Origin: Rhodocyclaceae bacterium
Lineage (GTDB): Bacteria > Pseudomonadota > Gammaproteobacteria > Burkholderiales > Rhodocyclaceae
Direction of reading: 5' to 3'
DNA length: 47,267 bases
NCBI GenBank assembly: GCA_008933825.1
Contig: WBUF01000013.1
Location: forward strand, 1-47,267
In this document: positions 7,986-15,024 of the stretch, piece by piece
How the letters are laid out: each line of letters begins with the position of its first letter
How positions within the stretch are numbered: the stretch's first letter is position 1
Made by a program: the position numbers and the translations under genes
Notes under the pieces: generated by a model
Told to the model about the DNA's origin: nothing
Database searches by the model: none
Seen by the model: the letters and a program-made list of their open reading frames with translations, nothing else

Positions 7986-8912
7986 ATGCCCATGAACACC
8001 AAGGGTGGAGACCCTCCACCGGAAAACCTCCGTCTTGTTGTGGCAATCTCCTCACGCGCACTATTCGACTTGGATGAGAGCCACCGCATCTTCGAGGAGG
8101 GAGGCGAGGAGGCCTATTCCCACCACCAGATCGAGAAGGAGGATGAACCGCTCGCTCCCGACGTCGCCTTTCCCTTGGCACGAAAACTCCTTGCACTGAA
8201 CGGCGCTGCCCCGCGCGTGGAGGTCATCCTCATTTCCCGCAATAGCGCTGACACTGGGCTGCGCATCTTCAACTCCATCCGCCACCATGGGCTGGACATC
8301 ACCCGCGCAGTGTTCACACGCGGGGAGAGCCCTTACCGCTACATCGGCGCTTTCGGCGCCCATCTCTTCCTCTCGGCAAACGCGGAGGACGTCCGAAAGG
8401 CCCTGGAAGCCGGCATTGCCGCCGCCACCATCCTGCCAGCAGCTGCCGCAAACTGCGATGTCGGACAGCTCAGGATCGCTTTCGATGGCGATGCCGTGCT
8501 CTTCTCGGACGAGTCCGAGCGCATCTATTCATCCAATGGGCTGGAGGCCTTCAACCGCAACGAAGATGAAGCCCGCCACCAGCCCCTCTCGGGTGGCCCC
8601 TTCCGGCCCTTCCTTGCAGCGTTGCACGCCATCCAGTCCGAATACCCGGCTAATGCCTCACCCATCCGCACTGCCCTTGTCACCGCCCGCGGCGCCCCGG
8701 CCCACGAGCGCGTGATCCGCACCCTGCGCAGCTGGAACATCCGCATCGACGAGGCGCTTTTTCTCGGCGGACGTCACAAAGGTGAATTTCTGAGGGCCTT
8801 CGGCGCTGACATCTTCTTCGACGACCAGAAGCGGCACTGTGAGTCGGCTGCGAATCATGTGACAGCAGGTCATGTGCCGTATGGGGTGAAGAATTCTGCA
8901 ACTCCTGGCTGA
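7986..8912 (+). CDS. Cytosolic 5'-nucleotidase family protein
   Basis: 308 residues, the usual length for bacterial members of the cN-I-like 5'-nucleotidase family. Family features seen: VVAISSRALFDLDESHRIFE near the N-terminus, EDEPLAPDVAFPLARKLLAL, VEVILISRNSADTGLRIFNS, RGESPY, IAFDGDAVLFSDESE with Asp167 and Asp169, and FLGGRHKGEFLRAFGADIFFDD near the end. Such enzymes dephosphorylate nucleoside 5'-monophosphates in the cytoplasm. An in-frame TAA directly precedes the ATG at 7986, so the start is there or at 7992; the ribosome site is weak (GGAAA). It is the first large gene of the putative regulon and lies just upstream of a phosphatase-WYL pair. The physiological substrate and its role in the island are unknown. 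Confidence 0.85.
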   Translation: MPMNTKGGDPPPENLRLVVAISSRALFDLDESHRIFEEGGEEAYSHHQIEKEDEPLAPDVAFPLARKLLALNGAAPRVEVILISRNSADTGLRIFNSIRHHGLDITRAVFTRGESPYRYIGAFGAHLFLSANAEDVRKALEAGIAAATILPAAAANCDVGQLRIAFDGDAVLFSDESERIYSSNGLEAFNRNEDEARHQPLSGGPFRPFLAALHAIQSEYPANASPIRTALVTARGAPAHERVIRTLRSWNIRIDEALFLGGRHKGEFLRAFGADIFFDDQKRHCESAANHVTAGHVPYGVKNSATPG

Positions 8913-8947
8913 TGAGTCTCCTGCAGCGGGGCTCCATGTTGTACCTT

Positions 8948-8966
8948 TGCGACGCATATTGACGCA
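8948..8966. promoter_or_regulatory. Shared operator copy 2 (TGCGAC-N7-GACGCA)
   Basis: Same 6-7-6 arrangement as the other three copies, here with one mismatch in symmetry (GACGCA) and flanks CTT and TCC. It ends 43 bp before the phosphatase start at 9010. AATAAT at 8979-8984 is a possible -10 element just downstream, so a bound protein would sit over the -35 region. Codons upstream of 9010 would run through this site, which supports 9010 as the true gene start. Confidence 0.65.
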
Positions 8967-9009
8967 TCCCCCATCGACAATAATCCTGAATACCGATGGA
9001 GGTCAGGAA

Positions 9010-9561
9010 ATGGCTAACACAAGCTTGAGTCACCCGTTACGCATCGATGAAGTTCAGCCGCTGTCCGGCTGGGGGAGCATCGGCATGTCGCTTTGCCCCG
9101 GCAAGCTACAATCCAATGCCCTGAGCGGAAACTGGGAACGTGATCTCGACCTGGATATCGACGTTATCCGTGCTTGGGGCGCGACGGCAGTCGTTACACT
9201 GATGGAAATGCACGAGCATGACGAACTGAGTGTGCCGGATCTGCCAGAGAAAGTCTGGGGTGCCGAAATGGAGTGGTTTCACCTTCCCATAGTCGATCAG
9301 CACGCGCCAGACGCAGTATTCCTGCAACGGTGGAAAACCTTCGGAGGCCGCATTGTCACGACGCTCGCAAATGGCGGCAAAGTATTCATCCACTGCAAGG
9401 GCGGCCTGGGCAGGACGGGAACAATCGCCGCTTGCCTGCTGATCGAATCCGGCATGAGGCCGGCTGAGGCTATGGCAGCTGTGCGCCTGGCACGCAGGGG
9501 CACCATCGAAACCCTGGAGCAGGAGCGCTTTGTGCTCGGCTACGAACCTTGTTTCAGATAG
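9010..9561 (+). CDS. Dual-specificity/tyrosine phosphatase family protein
   Basis: 183 residues from the ATG at 9010, which has GGAGG at 8998-9002 with 7-nt spacing. An upstream in-frame start at 8947 has no ribosome site and would overlap the operator. The signature HCKGGLGRTG places the catalytic cysteine at Cys129 and the phosphate-binding arginine at Arg135 (CX5R). The likely general acid is the Asp in PIVDQHAPD. It resembles the CDKN3-like branch of dual-specificity phosphatases. It could act on phosphoprotein or on a small phosphorylated ligand; the substrate cannot be read. It is 14 bp ahead of a WYL regulator and cotranscribed with it. Confidence 0.87.
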   Translation: MANTSLSHPLRIDEVQPLSGWGSIGMSLCPGKLQSNALSGNWERDLDLDIDVIRAWGATAVVTLMEMHEHDELSVPDLPEKVWGAEMEWFHLPIVDQHAPDAVFLQRWKTFGGRIVTTLANGGKVFIHCKGGLGRTGTIAACLLIESGMRPAEAMAAVRLARRGTIETLEQERFVLGYEPCFR

Positions 9562-9575
9562 AGAGGAAGCATGCA

Positions 9576-10586
9576 ATGCCGGCTGATTCGCGCGATACGC
9601 TGAAACGCCTGTGGGAAATACTCAAGGCTCTGCCGCGTTATCCGGTCATGGTGACGGCTTCGGAGATCGAGAGCCGTCTCAAGACATGCGGGTTCGATAT
9701 GGGCAAACGCACGATCGAGCGAAACCTGGAGAACCTGTCCAGCACGTTTCCCCTTTACTGCGATAACCGATCGAAGCCATACGGCTGGGCATGGGCAAAG
9801 GATGCTCCGGCTTTCAGCCTGCCGGGACTGACGGAAAGCGAGGCCCTTTCGATGTGCCTGCTCGAGCGCCATCTTTCCGACCTGCTGCCAGTGAGCACCC
9901 TCACTTTTCTGCAGGGCCATTTCAGGGAAGGCCGACGGAAACTTGAAAATTCCGCCGTACCCGTCGGCCGGCGAAACTGGCTGGACAAGGTGCGTACACT
10001 CCCTCCTACCCAGCCCAGGTTGCCACCCGTGATCAATCCGGACGTACAGGAAGCCATCTACAAGGCTCTCCTCGGCGAAGAAGAAGTCAGTATCCGGTAC
10101 CGGCATCGCGGCAGCACCGATGTTCCCGGCTATCTCATCTGGCCGCTCGCCATCGTGCAAAGAGGCCAGGTCGTCCATGTCGTGGCAAGACTGCCGCGAG
10201 AAGGGATCGTCCGGCGCTTTGCGCTCAACCGGATCATTCATGCCGAGCTTCAAGGCAGTAAGTTCGACTATCCGGATGACTTCAATCCGGACCAATGGCT
10301 GGACGAGGGAAACCTGGGGTTCGGTGGCACTGGTAAGAAGATGGTAACGCTGGATTTCACGCTCGAGGCTGGCGAAGCAATCATCGAGCGACCACTGGCC
10401 AAGGACCAGGAGGTGGAAGCCCTGCCGGAAGGAAAGATCCGGATCAGCGCGACGCTGGCGATCAACAGGCAACTCGTCTGGTGGCTTCTCGGCTATGGCA
10501 ACCAGGTCAAGGTAATCGCCCCGGATCTCCTCAAGACGGTTATCGCCACTGAAGCCGAGGCAGTCGCGCGTAAATATATGGAATGA
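9576..10586 (+). CDS. WYL-domain transcriptional regulator 1
   Basis: 336 residues. The ATG at 9576 follows GAGAGGAAG; a TTG at 9549 inside the phosphatase gene is less likely. Layout: an N-terminal winged HTH (residues about 5-70, with TASEIESRLKT and GKRTIERNLENLS), a linker with RSKPYGWAW, a WYL-type SH3-like domain (about 155-235, VSIRYRHRG to VRRFALNRI) and a C-terminal WCX-type extension. The literal W-Y-L motif is degenerate. Such proteins are ligand-sensing dimeric regulators, and several (BrxR, CapW) control phage-defence operons through inverted repeats. It is paralogous to the second WYL protein at 12848. It is the best candidate, with that paralogue, to bind the four shared operators. 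Confidence 0.88.
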   Translation: MPADSRDTLKRLWEILKALPRYPVMVTASEIESRLKTCGFDMGKRTIERNLENLSSTFPLYCDNRSKPYGWAWAKDAPAFSLPGLTESEALSMCLLERHLSDLLPVSTLTFLQGHFREGRRKLENSAVPVGRRNWLDKVRTLPPTQPRLPPVINPDVQEAIYKALLGEEEVSIRYRHRGSTDVPGYLIWPLAIVQRGQVVHVVARLPREGIVRRFALNRIIHAELQGSKFDYPDDFNPDQWLDEGNLGFGGTGKKMVTLDFTLEAGEAIIERPLAKDQEVEALPEGKIRISATLAINRQLVWWLLGYGNQVKVIAPDLLKTVIATEAEAVARKYME

Positions 10587-10598
10587 CCGGCGCCGCTC

Positions 10599-10625
10599 GG
10601 CATGCGACACGTTCTGACGCATGCC
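10599..10625. promoter_or_regulatory. Shared operator copy 3 (GGCATGCGACA...TGACGCATGCC)
   Basis: The core TGCGAC-N7-GACGCA spans 10603-10621, and the symmetry extends outwards to GGCATGCG/CGCATGCC. The central 25 bp match the PcfJ palindrome (20565-20589) at 20 positions by eye, including the whole first ten, GCATGCGACA. It lies in the gap between WYL regulator 1 and the AAA+ gene, with its core ending 40 bp before the ATG. GATAAT at 10630-10635 is a possible -10 element. Confidence 0.68.
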
Positions 10626-10661
10626 TGCCGATAATGATCTCACACGACAAGGAGATCGATT

Positions 10662-12764
10662 ATGGCAAGGCGCAACCATCCAACTATCCCGAATGCACAA
10701 CAGGGGCTTGCCGTCCCCGATATCATCCGCCTCTGGCTGCTGCGGATGCTCGTTCCTCTCGGCGGGTATCGTGAGTTTATTGGCAGAAACGGCTTCAATA
10801 GCGACCAACTTGCCACGTTGCTCGGCTTGGGCGCATGGGTGGAGGATTCGACCCGTGAGTTCGATCCCAGGCGTGTGCTGGCCGACCTTCGCAAGCTCTG
10901 GCAGGAAGCCGAGCGGAAGGCGTGCGGCGCCGAATTGCCAGGGCAACTCGCCGCCAACGTCAGGCGTCTGAGCGGCCTCGTCGGACTGGCCGAGGCGGAT
11001 TGCCGCATTCTGGAATTCGCCGTGCTGCTCCATAACGAGCGGCTGCTCGACGACACAGGCGACTTGCTCGGACATCTTTCTTCCGTGAAGGTAATCTACG
11101 CCCTCTCGGTCATTCTCGACCTGACCGTGCAGGCGGTGCGCGTGTCCCTTGGCCCGGATGGCGTGCTCGCGCGCACAGGGCTCGTCACCGTGGACCGAGG
11201 CGGTTCCTCGACGCTTTGCCGGAAACTCGATCTGCTGTCGGAGCACTTCGCCGACAGCATCTATTCTTCCGACACCGACCCTGTCAATCTCCTGCGTGGC
11301 ATGGTGACCATCAGCGCACCGCCGCACCTTGCCCTGTCTGATTTCGGACATGTGCAGTCCATGCTGTCGTTGCTGTGCCCGTACATCAGGCATGCCGTGG
11401 CCAATGGCCGCAAGGGCGTGAATATCTTCATCCACGGTGCGCCCGGCACCGGCAAGACACAACTGGCCAAGGTGCTGGCGCAGGAACTCTCTTGCGATCT
11501 GTTCGAAGTCTCCGGAGAAGACGGCGACGGCGACCCGGTGGACGGCGAGCGCCGCCTGCGCGCATATCGCGCGGCGCAAGGCTTCCTCGGACAGCAACGA
11601 GTGTTGCTTCTGTTCGACGAGGTCGAGGACGTTTTCAACGACGGCAACAACTTCATCGGTCGCAAAAGCACGGCGCAAACCCGTAAGGCATGGATGAACC
11701 GCATGCTCGAGGAAAATCCGGTTCCGGCGCTATGGCTCTCAAATTCCATCCATAGCCTAGACAAAGCTTTCATCCGCCGCTTCGACATGGTCTTCGAGCT
11801 GCCCATGCCGACGCGAAAACAACGTGAGCGCATCGTGCGGGACGCCTGTGGCGATTTGCTCGGCGCCACGGGCGTGACTCGCATCGCCAGTTCCGAGGCG
11901 CTGGCCCCGGCCGTGGTGTCAAAGGCGGCAGCTGTCATCGGCTGCATCCGCGACGAGATCGGCACGGCGAGCGCCAGCAGCGCGATCGAGCTGCTGATCG
12001 GCAACACCTTGGAAGCGCAGGGCCACCAGCCGATCAGGCCCAACGATCCCAACTGCCTGCCGGACACCTACGATCCGGCCTTCCTGCGCTCCGACGCCGA
12101 TCTGGCACGCATCGCGGACGGCCTGGAAAGAAGTCGATCCGGACGGCTTTGCCTCTATGGCCCCCCTGGCACAGGCAAGACCGCCTACGGCCGCTGGCTT
12201 GCCGCCCGGCTCGATGTCCCCCTGCTCGTCAAGCGCGCTTCCGATCTGATGTCCATGTGGGTTGGCGAGAACGAAAAGAATATCGCACGCACCTTCAGGC
12301 AGGCCGAGCGGGAGGGCGCCCTGCTGCTGATCGACGAAGTCGATAGCTTCCTGCAGGACCGGCGCGGCGCCGAGCGCGGCTGGGAAGTCAGCCTGGTCAA
12401 TGAAATGCTGACGCAGATGGAGTCGTTCGCGGGGGTGTTCATAGCCTCTACCAACCTTATGGGCGGGCTCGACCAAGCGGCGCTGCGCCGTTTCGACCTC
12501 AAGGTCAAGTTTGACTTCCTTGGCCGAGAGCAGGCCATTGCCATGCTGGGCCGCTACTGCGACAGCCTGTGCATCGGCCTTCCCGGAGACAGGGCCCTGG
12601 AAAAGATCGTACGTCTGGCGAACCTGACGCCTGGAGACTTCGCTGCGGTCGTGCGTCGGAGCCGCTTCAGTGGAATCGATTCTCCCGAAGACCTGGTCGC
12701 CGCGCTCGAATCCGAGTGCGCGGTCAAGGAGGGCAGCCGGGCAGGCATCGGGTTTTTGCAATAG
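10662..12764 (+). CDS. Two-domain AAA+ ATPase
   Basis: 700 residues, with AAGGAG well placed before the ATG. The N-terminal 250 residues are helical and without a recognised domain. Two AAA+ modules follow. D1 has Walker A GAPGTGKT at 259-266 and Walker B LLLFDEVED with Asp319. D2 has Walker A GPPGTGKT at 500-507, a pore-loop-like MWVGENEKN and Walker B LLLIDEVDS with Asp558, followed by an arginine-finger-like ALRRFD. The aromatic pore loop and second domain resemble the classic spastin/Vps4/ClpX-type translocases, so it probably remodels or unfolds a protein substrate as a hexamer. It sits between two WYL regulators and has its own operator copy. No protease domain is fused. The specific role is unknown. 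Confidence 0.88.
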   Translation: MARRNHPTIPNAQQGLAVPDIIRLWLLRMLVPLGGYREFIGRNGFNSDQLATLLGLGAWVEDSTREFDPRRVLADLRKLWQEAERKACGAELPGQLAANVRRLSGLVGLAEADCRILEFAVLLHNERLLDDTGDLLGHLSSVKVIYALSVILDLTVQAVRVSLGPDGVLARTGLVTVDRGGSSTLCRKLDLLSEHFADSIYSSDTDPVNLLRGMVTISAPPHLALSDFGHVQSMLSLLCPYIRHAVANGRKGVNIFIHGAPGTGKTQLAKVLAQELSCDLFEVSGEDGDGDPVDGERRLRAYRAAQGFLGQQRVLLLFDEVEDVFNDGNNFIGRKSTAQTRKAWMNRMLEENPVPALWLSNSIHSLDKAFIRRFDMVFELPMPTRKQRERIVRDACGDLLGATGVTRIASSEALAPAVVSKAAAVIGCIRDEIGTASASSAIELLIGNTLEAQGHQPIRPNDPNCLPDTYDPAFLRSDADLARIADGLERSRSGRLCLYGPPGTGKTAYGRWLAARLDVPLLVKRASDLMSMWVGENEKNIARTFRQAEREGALLLIDEVDSFLQDRRGAERGWEVSLVNEMLTQMESFAGVFIASTNLMGGLDQAALRRFDLKVKFDFLGREQAIAMLGRYCDSLCIGLPGDRALEKIVRLANLTPGDFAAVVRRSRFSGIDSPEDLVAALESECAVKEGSRAGIGFLQ

Positions 12765-12806
12765 CCATGCGAAGCGTATAACCTTTTGGCATTAAGGGAG
12801 AGAAGC

Positions 12807-12842
12807 ATGCAAGGCAATTTCTGTATCCTACTGACGGTCTGA
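12807..12842 (+). CDS. Possible 11-residue leader ORF before WYL regulator 2
   Basis: GGGAGAGAAGC precedes an ATG that opens 11 codons (MQGNFCILLTV) ending 5 nt before the next gene's ATG. That next gene has no ribosome binding site of its own, so coupled translation from this leader is plausible. The ribosome-site region, GAGAGAAGCATGCAA, nearly repeats the one before WYL regulator 1 (GAGAGGAAGCATGCAA), which fits gene duplication. Confidence 0.35.
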   Translation: MQGNFCILLTV

Positions 12843-12847
12843 ACCTT

Positions 12848-13807
12848 ATGCCGAAGCGGCCAGATACACTTGAAACCGCCCTGCTGGCGCTCGAATTGCT
12901 GCGCCGCATCCCGCGTGGACGCAAGGTATCCGCGCCTGAATTGCACGAGCAGCTCGTCAGCATGGGCGTGGAGCGCGACGTGCGCACCATCCAGCGCCAA
13001 CTCGACATGCTCAGCAAGCACTTCGATATCGACCGCGATGCCCGCAGCAGGCCCTACGGCTACAGCTGGAAGGAGCGGGCGAAGGGCATGTCCCTGCCAT
13101 CGCTCAACGAGCAGGAGTCCCTCCTGCTCACCCTCGCCGAGCAGCATCTGCGGAACCTGCTGCCTGCCAGCCTGATGAAATCCATGGAGCCCTTCTTCGT
13201 ACAGGCCCGCACCAACCTTGGCCCGCAGGCAAGCGGACGGCGGGAGCGGGAATGGCTCTCCAAGGTGCGCGTGGTCAGCACCACGCAGCCGTTGCTACCG
13301 CCAAAGGTCAGGCCCGGCGTGTTCGAAGAGGTCAGCAACGCCCTTTATGCCAATTGCTGGCTGAGTGTGAATTACAGAAATGCCGCGGGCAAGCGGATCG
13401 AGGCAGAAGTGATGCCGCTCGGCTTGGCCCAGCAGGGGCCGCGTCTTTACCTGGTCTGCCGCTTTCGTGGTTTCGACAACGAGCGCAGCCTTGCTGTGCA
13501 CCGCATCATTTCAGCTCGGGCGTCATCCCTAACCTTTGAGCGCCCAAGAGAGTTTGACCTGCAGAGATACGACGATGACGGCCGCTTCGGTTTCGGGGAG
13601 GGGCAGCGCATCCGTCTGACGTTCAGGATTAGCCGCAGCGCCGGCGCCCACCTTCTGGAATCGCCGCTATCAGCGGATCAGCACGTGAAAGAACTGGACG
13701 GTGCCTATGAGATAAGCGCCTCTGTGGTCGATACCGCCCAGCTCGAGTGGTGGCTGCGAGGGTTTGGTATCGAGGTCATCGAGGCCAGGCGCGTTCCTAT
13801 CAAATAA
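12848..13807 (+). CDS. WYL-domain transcriptional regulator 2, paralogue of regulator 1
   Basis: 319 residues with the same layout as the regulator at 9576: a winged HTH (SAPELHEQLVSMGVERDVRTIQ split over residues about 35-60), RSRPYGYSW, a WYL-like domain (about 165-240, LSVNYRNAAG and RLYLVCRF) and a WCX-type tail. Clear matches between the two include SLP-L-E-E-L...EQHL-NLLPAS and WL-KVR...TQP-LPP. Two different WYL paralogues flank one AAA+ gene, so one may regulate the module and the other may sense a ligand or act on other sites. The HTH helices differ enough that they may bind different DNA. Confidence 0.86.
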   Translation: MPKRPDTLETALLALELLRRIPRGRKVSAPELHEQLVSMGVERDVRTIQRQLDMLSKHFDIDRDARSRPYGYSWKERAKGMSLPSLNEQESLLLTLAEQHLRNLLPASLMKSMEPFFVQARTNLGPQASGRREREWLSKVRVVSTTQPLLPPKVRPGVFEEVSNALYANCWLSVNYRNAAGKRIEAEVMPLGLAQQGPRLYLVCRFRGFDNERSLAVHRIISARASSLTFERPREFDLQRYDDDGRFGFGEGQRIRLTFRISRSAGAHLLESPLSADQHVKELDGAYEISASVVDTAQLEWWLRGFGIEVIEARRVPIK

Positions 13808-13921
13808 TGAATCCCATGTGGAATGCCTCAGGAGAGGATTGGTTACGCCTAGCTAAATATTCGCGAAATGCTGCCGATATTGGTTAATCCTATCCTTATC
13901 TGCTTTTTGAAAGGAGTGAGC

Positions 13922-14068
13922 ATGTTTTTCAATGGCTGGAATAAAAGTGGCGAGGAATTCGTTGATGCTGACTGCCTGGCGAACTGGGCGATGGTGAATT
14001 TTGACGAATTGGTGTTGGAGTCCGAAATTGAAAAATGGAAACCGTGCTCTCTTGCAACAACGAAGTAA
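13922..14068 (+). CDS. Short paralogue of the downstream 100-aa protein, 48 aa
   Basis: 48 residues from the ATG at 13922, which has GAAAGGAG well placed; an upstream in-frame ATG at 13868 lacks one. The start MFFNGWNKSGEEF with a cysteine at residue 18 parallels MYFMGKNKAGDEY and Cys18 of the next gene, so the two are tandem paralogues. This copy stops after about half the length. It may be a truncated duplicate or a functional short form. The codon use is more AT-rich than the AAA+ and WYL genes. No function is recognised. Confidence 0.6.
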   Translation: MFFNGWNKSGEEFVDADCLANWAMVNFDELVLESEIEKWKPCSLATTK

Positions 14069-14117
14069 CTACTGGACTAGTTGGATTTCGCTAAACCCTC
14101 TTTAAAGGAGATGAATC

Positions 14118-14420
14118 ATGTACTTCATGGGCAAAAACAAGGCAGGTGATGAATACACAGGCACCGAGTGCATGGAGCACCATGATGAGATCATAGATAT
14201 ATTCATTGATCTTGACGATGAACCAACCGACTTGCTTGCTTCCGAAATTCGAACACTTGACTTGCCGTGTGATCTCGACGACGGCGAGTTCGGCAAGGTA
14301 CTTTGCGATGCCTTCCCTAAACTTGAAGCGGTAAGTATTAATGCTCCTCACCGCAAAATTACAGGGCGCAAAGAAATCAAAAAACTTACCAATGCCGGTG
14401 TGGATGATTTATTGCCTTAA
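14118..14420 (+). CDS. Small acidic hypothetical protein, 100 aa
   Basis: 100 residues with AAAGGAG 8 nt before the ATG. It is acidic in the first 60 residues (EIIDIFIDLDDEPTD, DLDDGEFG) and basic near the end (HRKITGRKEIKKL). Its N-terminus is homologous to the 48-residue gene just upstream (MYFMGKNKAGDEY). No domain is recognised. Its place between a WYL/AAA+ module and a nuclease-helicase suggests an accessory or immunity-type protein, but that is a guess. Confidence 0.65.
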   Translation: MYFMGKNKAGDEYTGTECMEHHDEIIDIFIDLDDEPTDLLASEIRTLDLPCDLDDGEFGKVLCDAFPKLEAVSINAPHRKITGRKEIKKLTNAGVDDLLP

Positions 14421-14568
14421 CAATCAAATCACACTCATCGGTATGGGTCCGTAGTGAAATAGGCGATCCGATCTGAAGAAGTGCCGCAAACGATCAAGAG
14501 AATGTCAGCCGATTGCAAGAGGCTAGATTTATCAAATCAAGTCGATGTAACGACCAAGGAGATTTTCT

Positions 14569-14943
14569 GTGCCGAAGAAAACTGCTCAAATTTCTAATGA
14601 AACATCCCCAAGCGAGTACGTCTATCAGTACGGGCTGACGACATGCGTTCCTCTTACAGATCACGAGCGTCGCTTTCTGGCGAGGTACTTGTCCGAATTT
14701 ATTTACCCTCGCTTGCAGGAAATCGCTGACCGCGTGAAAACCCCTAAAGACCTTGAAAAGCGAACCGGGATCAAGAAACCCCTCGATCTTAGCGACGAGA
14801 AAATCTATGAGCTGGATCCAGAAGCTGAGGAAGAGCTTTGTCTTGGTCGCATATCGCTCAAGATAAATAATGGAGGACCGTACTACTTCAATGAGGACTA
14901 TGAGGGTGAAATAGCCAAACTTGGCTTCGATGAGGACGAGTAA
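14569..14943 (+). CDS. Hypothetical protein, 124 aa, GTG start
   Basis: 124 residues starting at a GTG that has AAGGAG at 14556-14561 with 7-nt spacing, strong evidence for this start. The sequence is helical in the middle (ERRFLARYLSEFIYPRLQEI) and acidic at the end (FDEDE). It has no signal peptide or membrane segment and I recognise no family. It lies 81 bp upstream of the nuclease-helicase gene on the same strand and may be cotranscribed with it. Confidence 0.65.
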   Translation: MPKKTAQISNETSPSEYVYQYGLTTCVPLTDHERRFLARYLSEFIYPRLQEIADRVKTPKDLEKRTGIKKPLDLSDEKIYELDPEAEEELCLGRISLKINNGGPYYFNEDYEGEIAKLGFDEDE

Positions 14944-15024
14944 GCCCTTCTAAACAGGATTGCGATGAATTATTGATACTTCTGGTACGAGCTGTCGAAT
15001 CTCAACAGAAAACAAGCTGGGAAT

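Noticed and set aside
9540..11678. A 712-codon minus-strand open frame opposite the WYL1 and AAA+ genes
   Set aside because: It is antisense to two genes with clear motifs and good ribosome sites, has no recognisable domain, and its composition is that of a GC-rich shadow frame.
12769..12775. CATGCGA after the AAA+ gene as a fifth operator copy
   Set aside because: Only one half-site is present, with no matching GWCGCA at 7-bp spacing.
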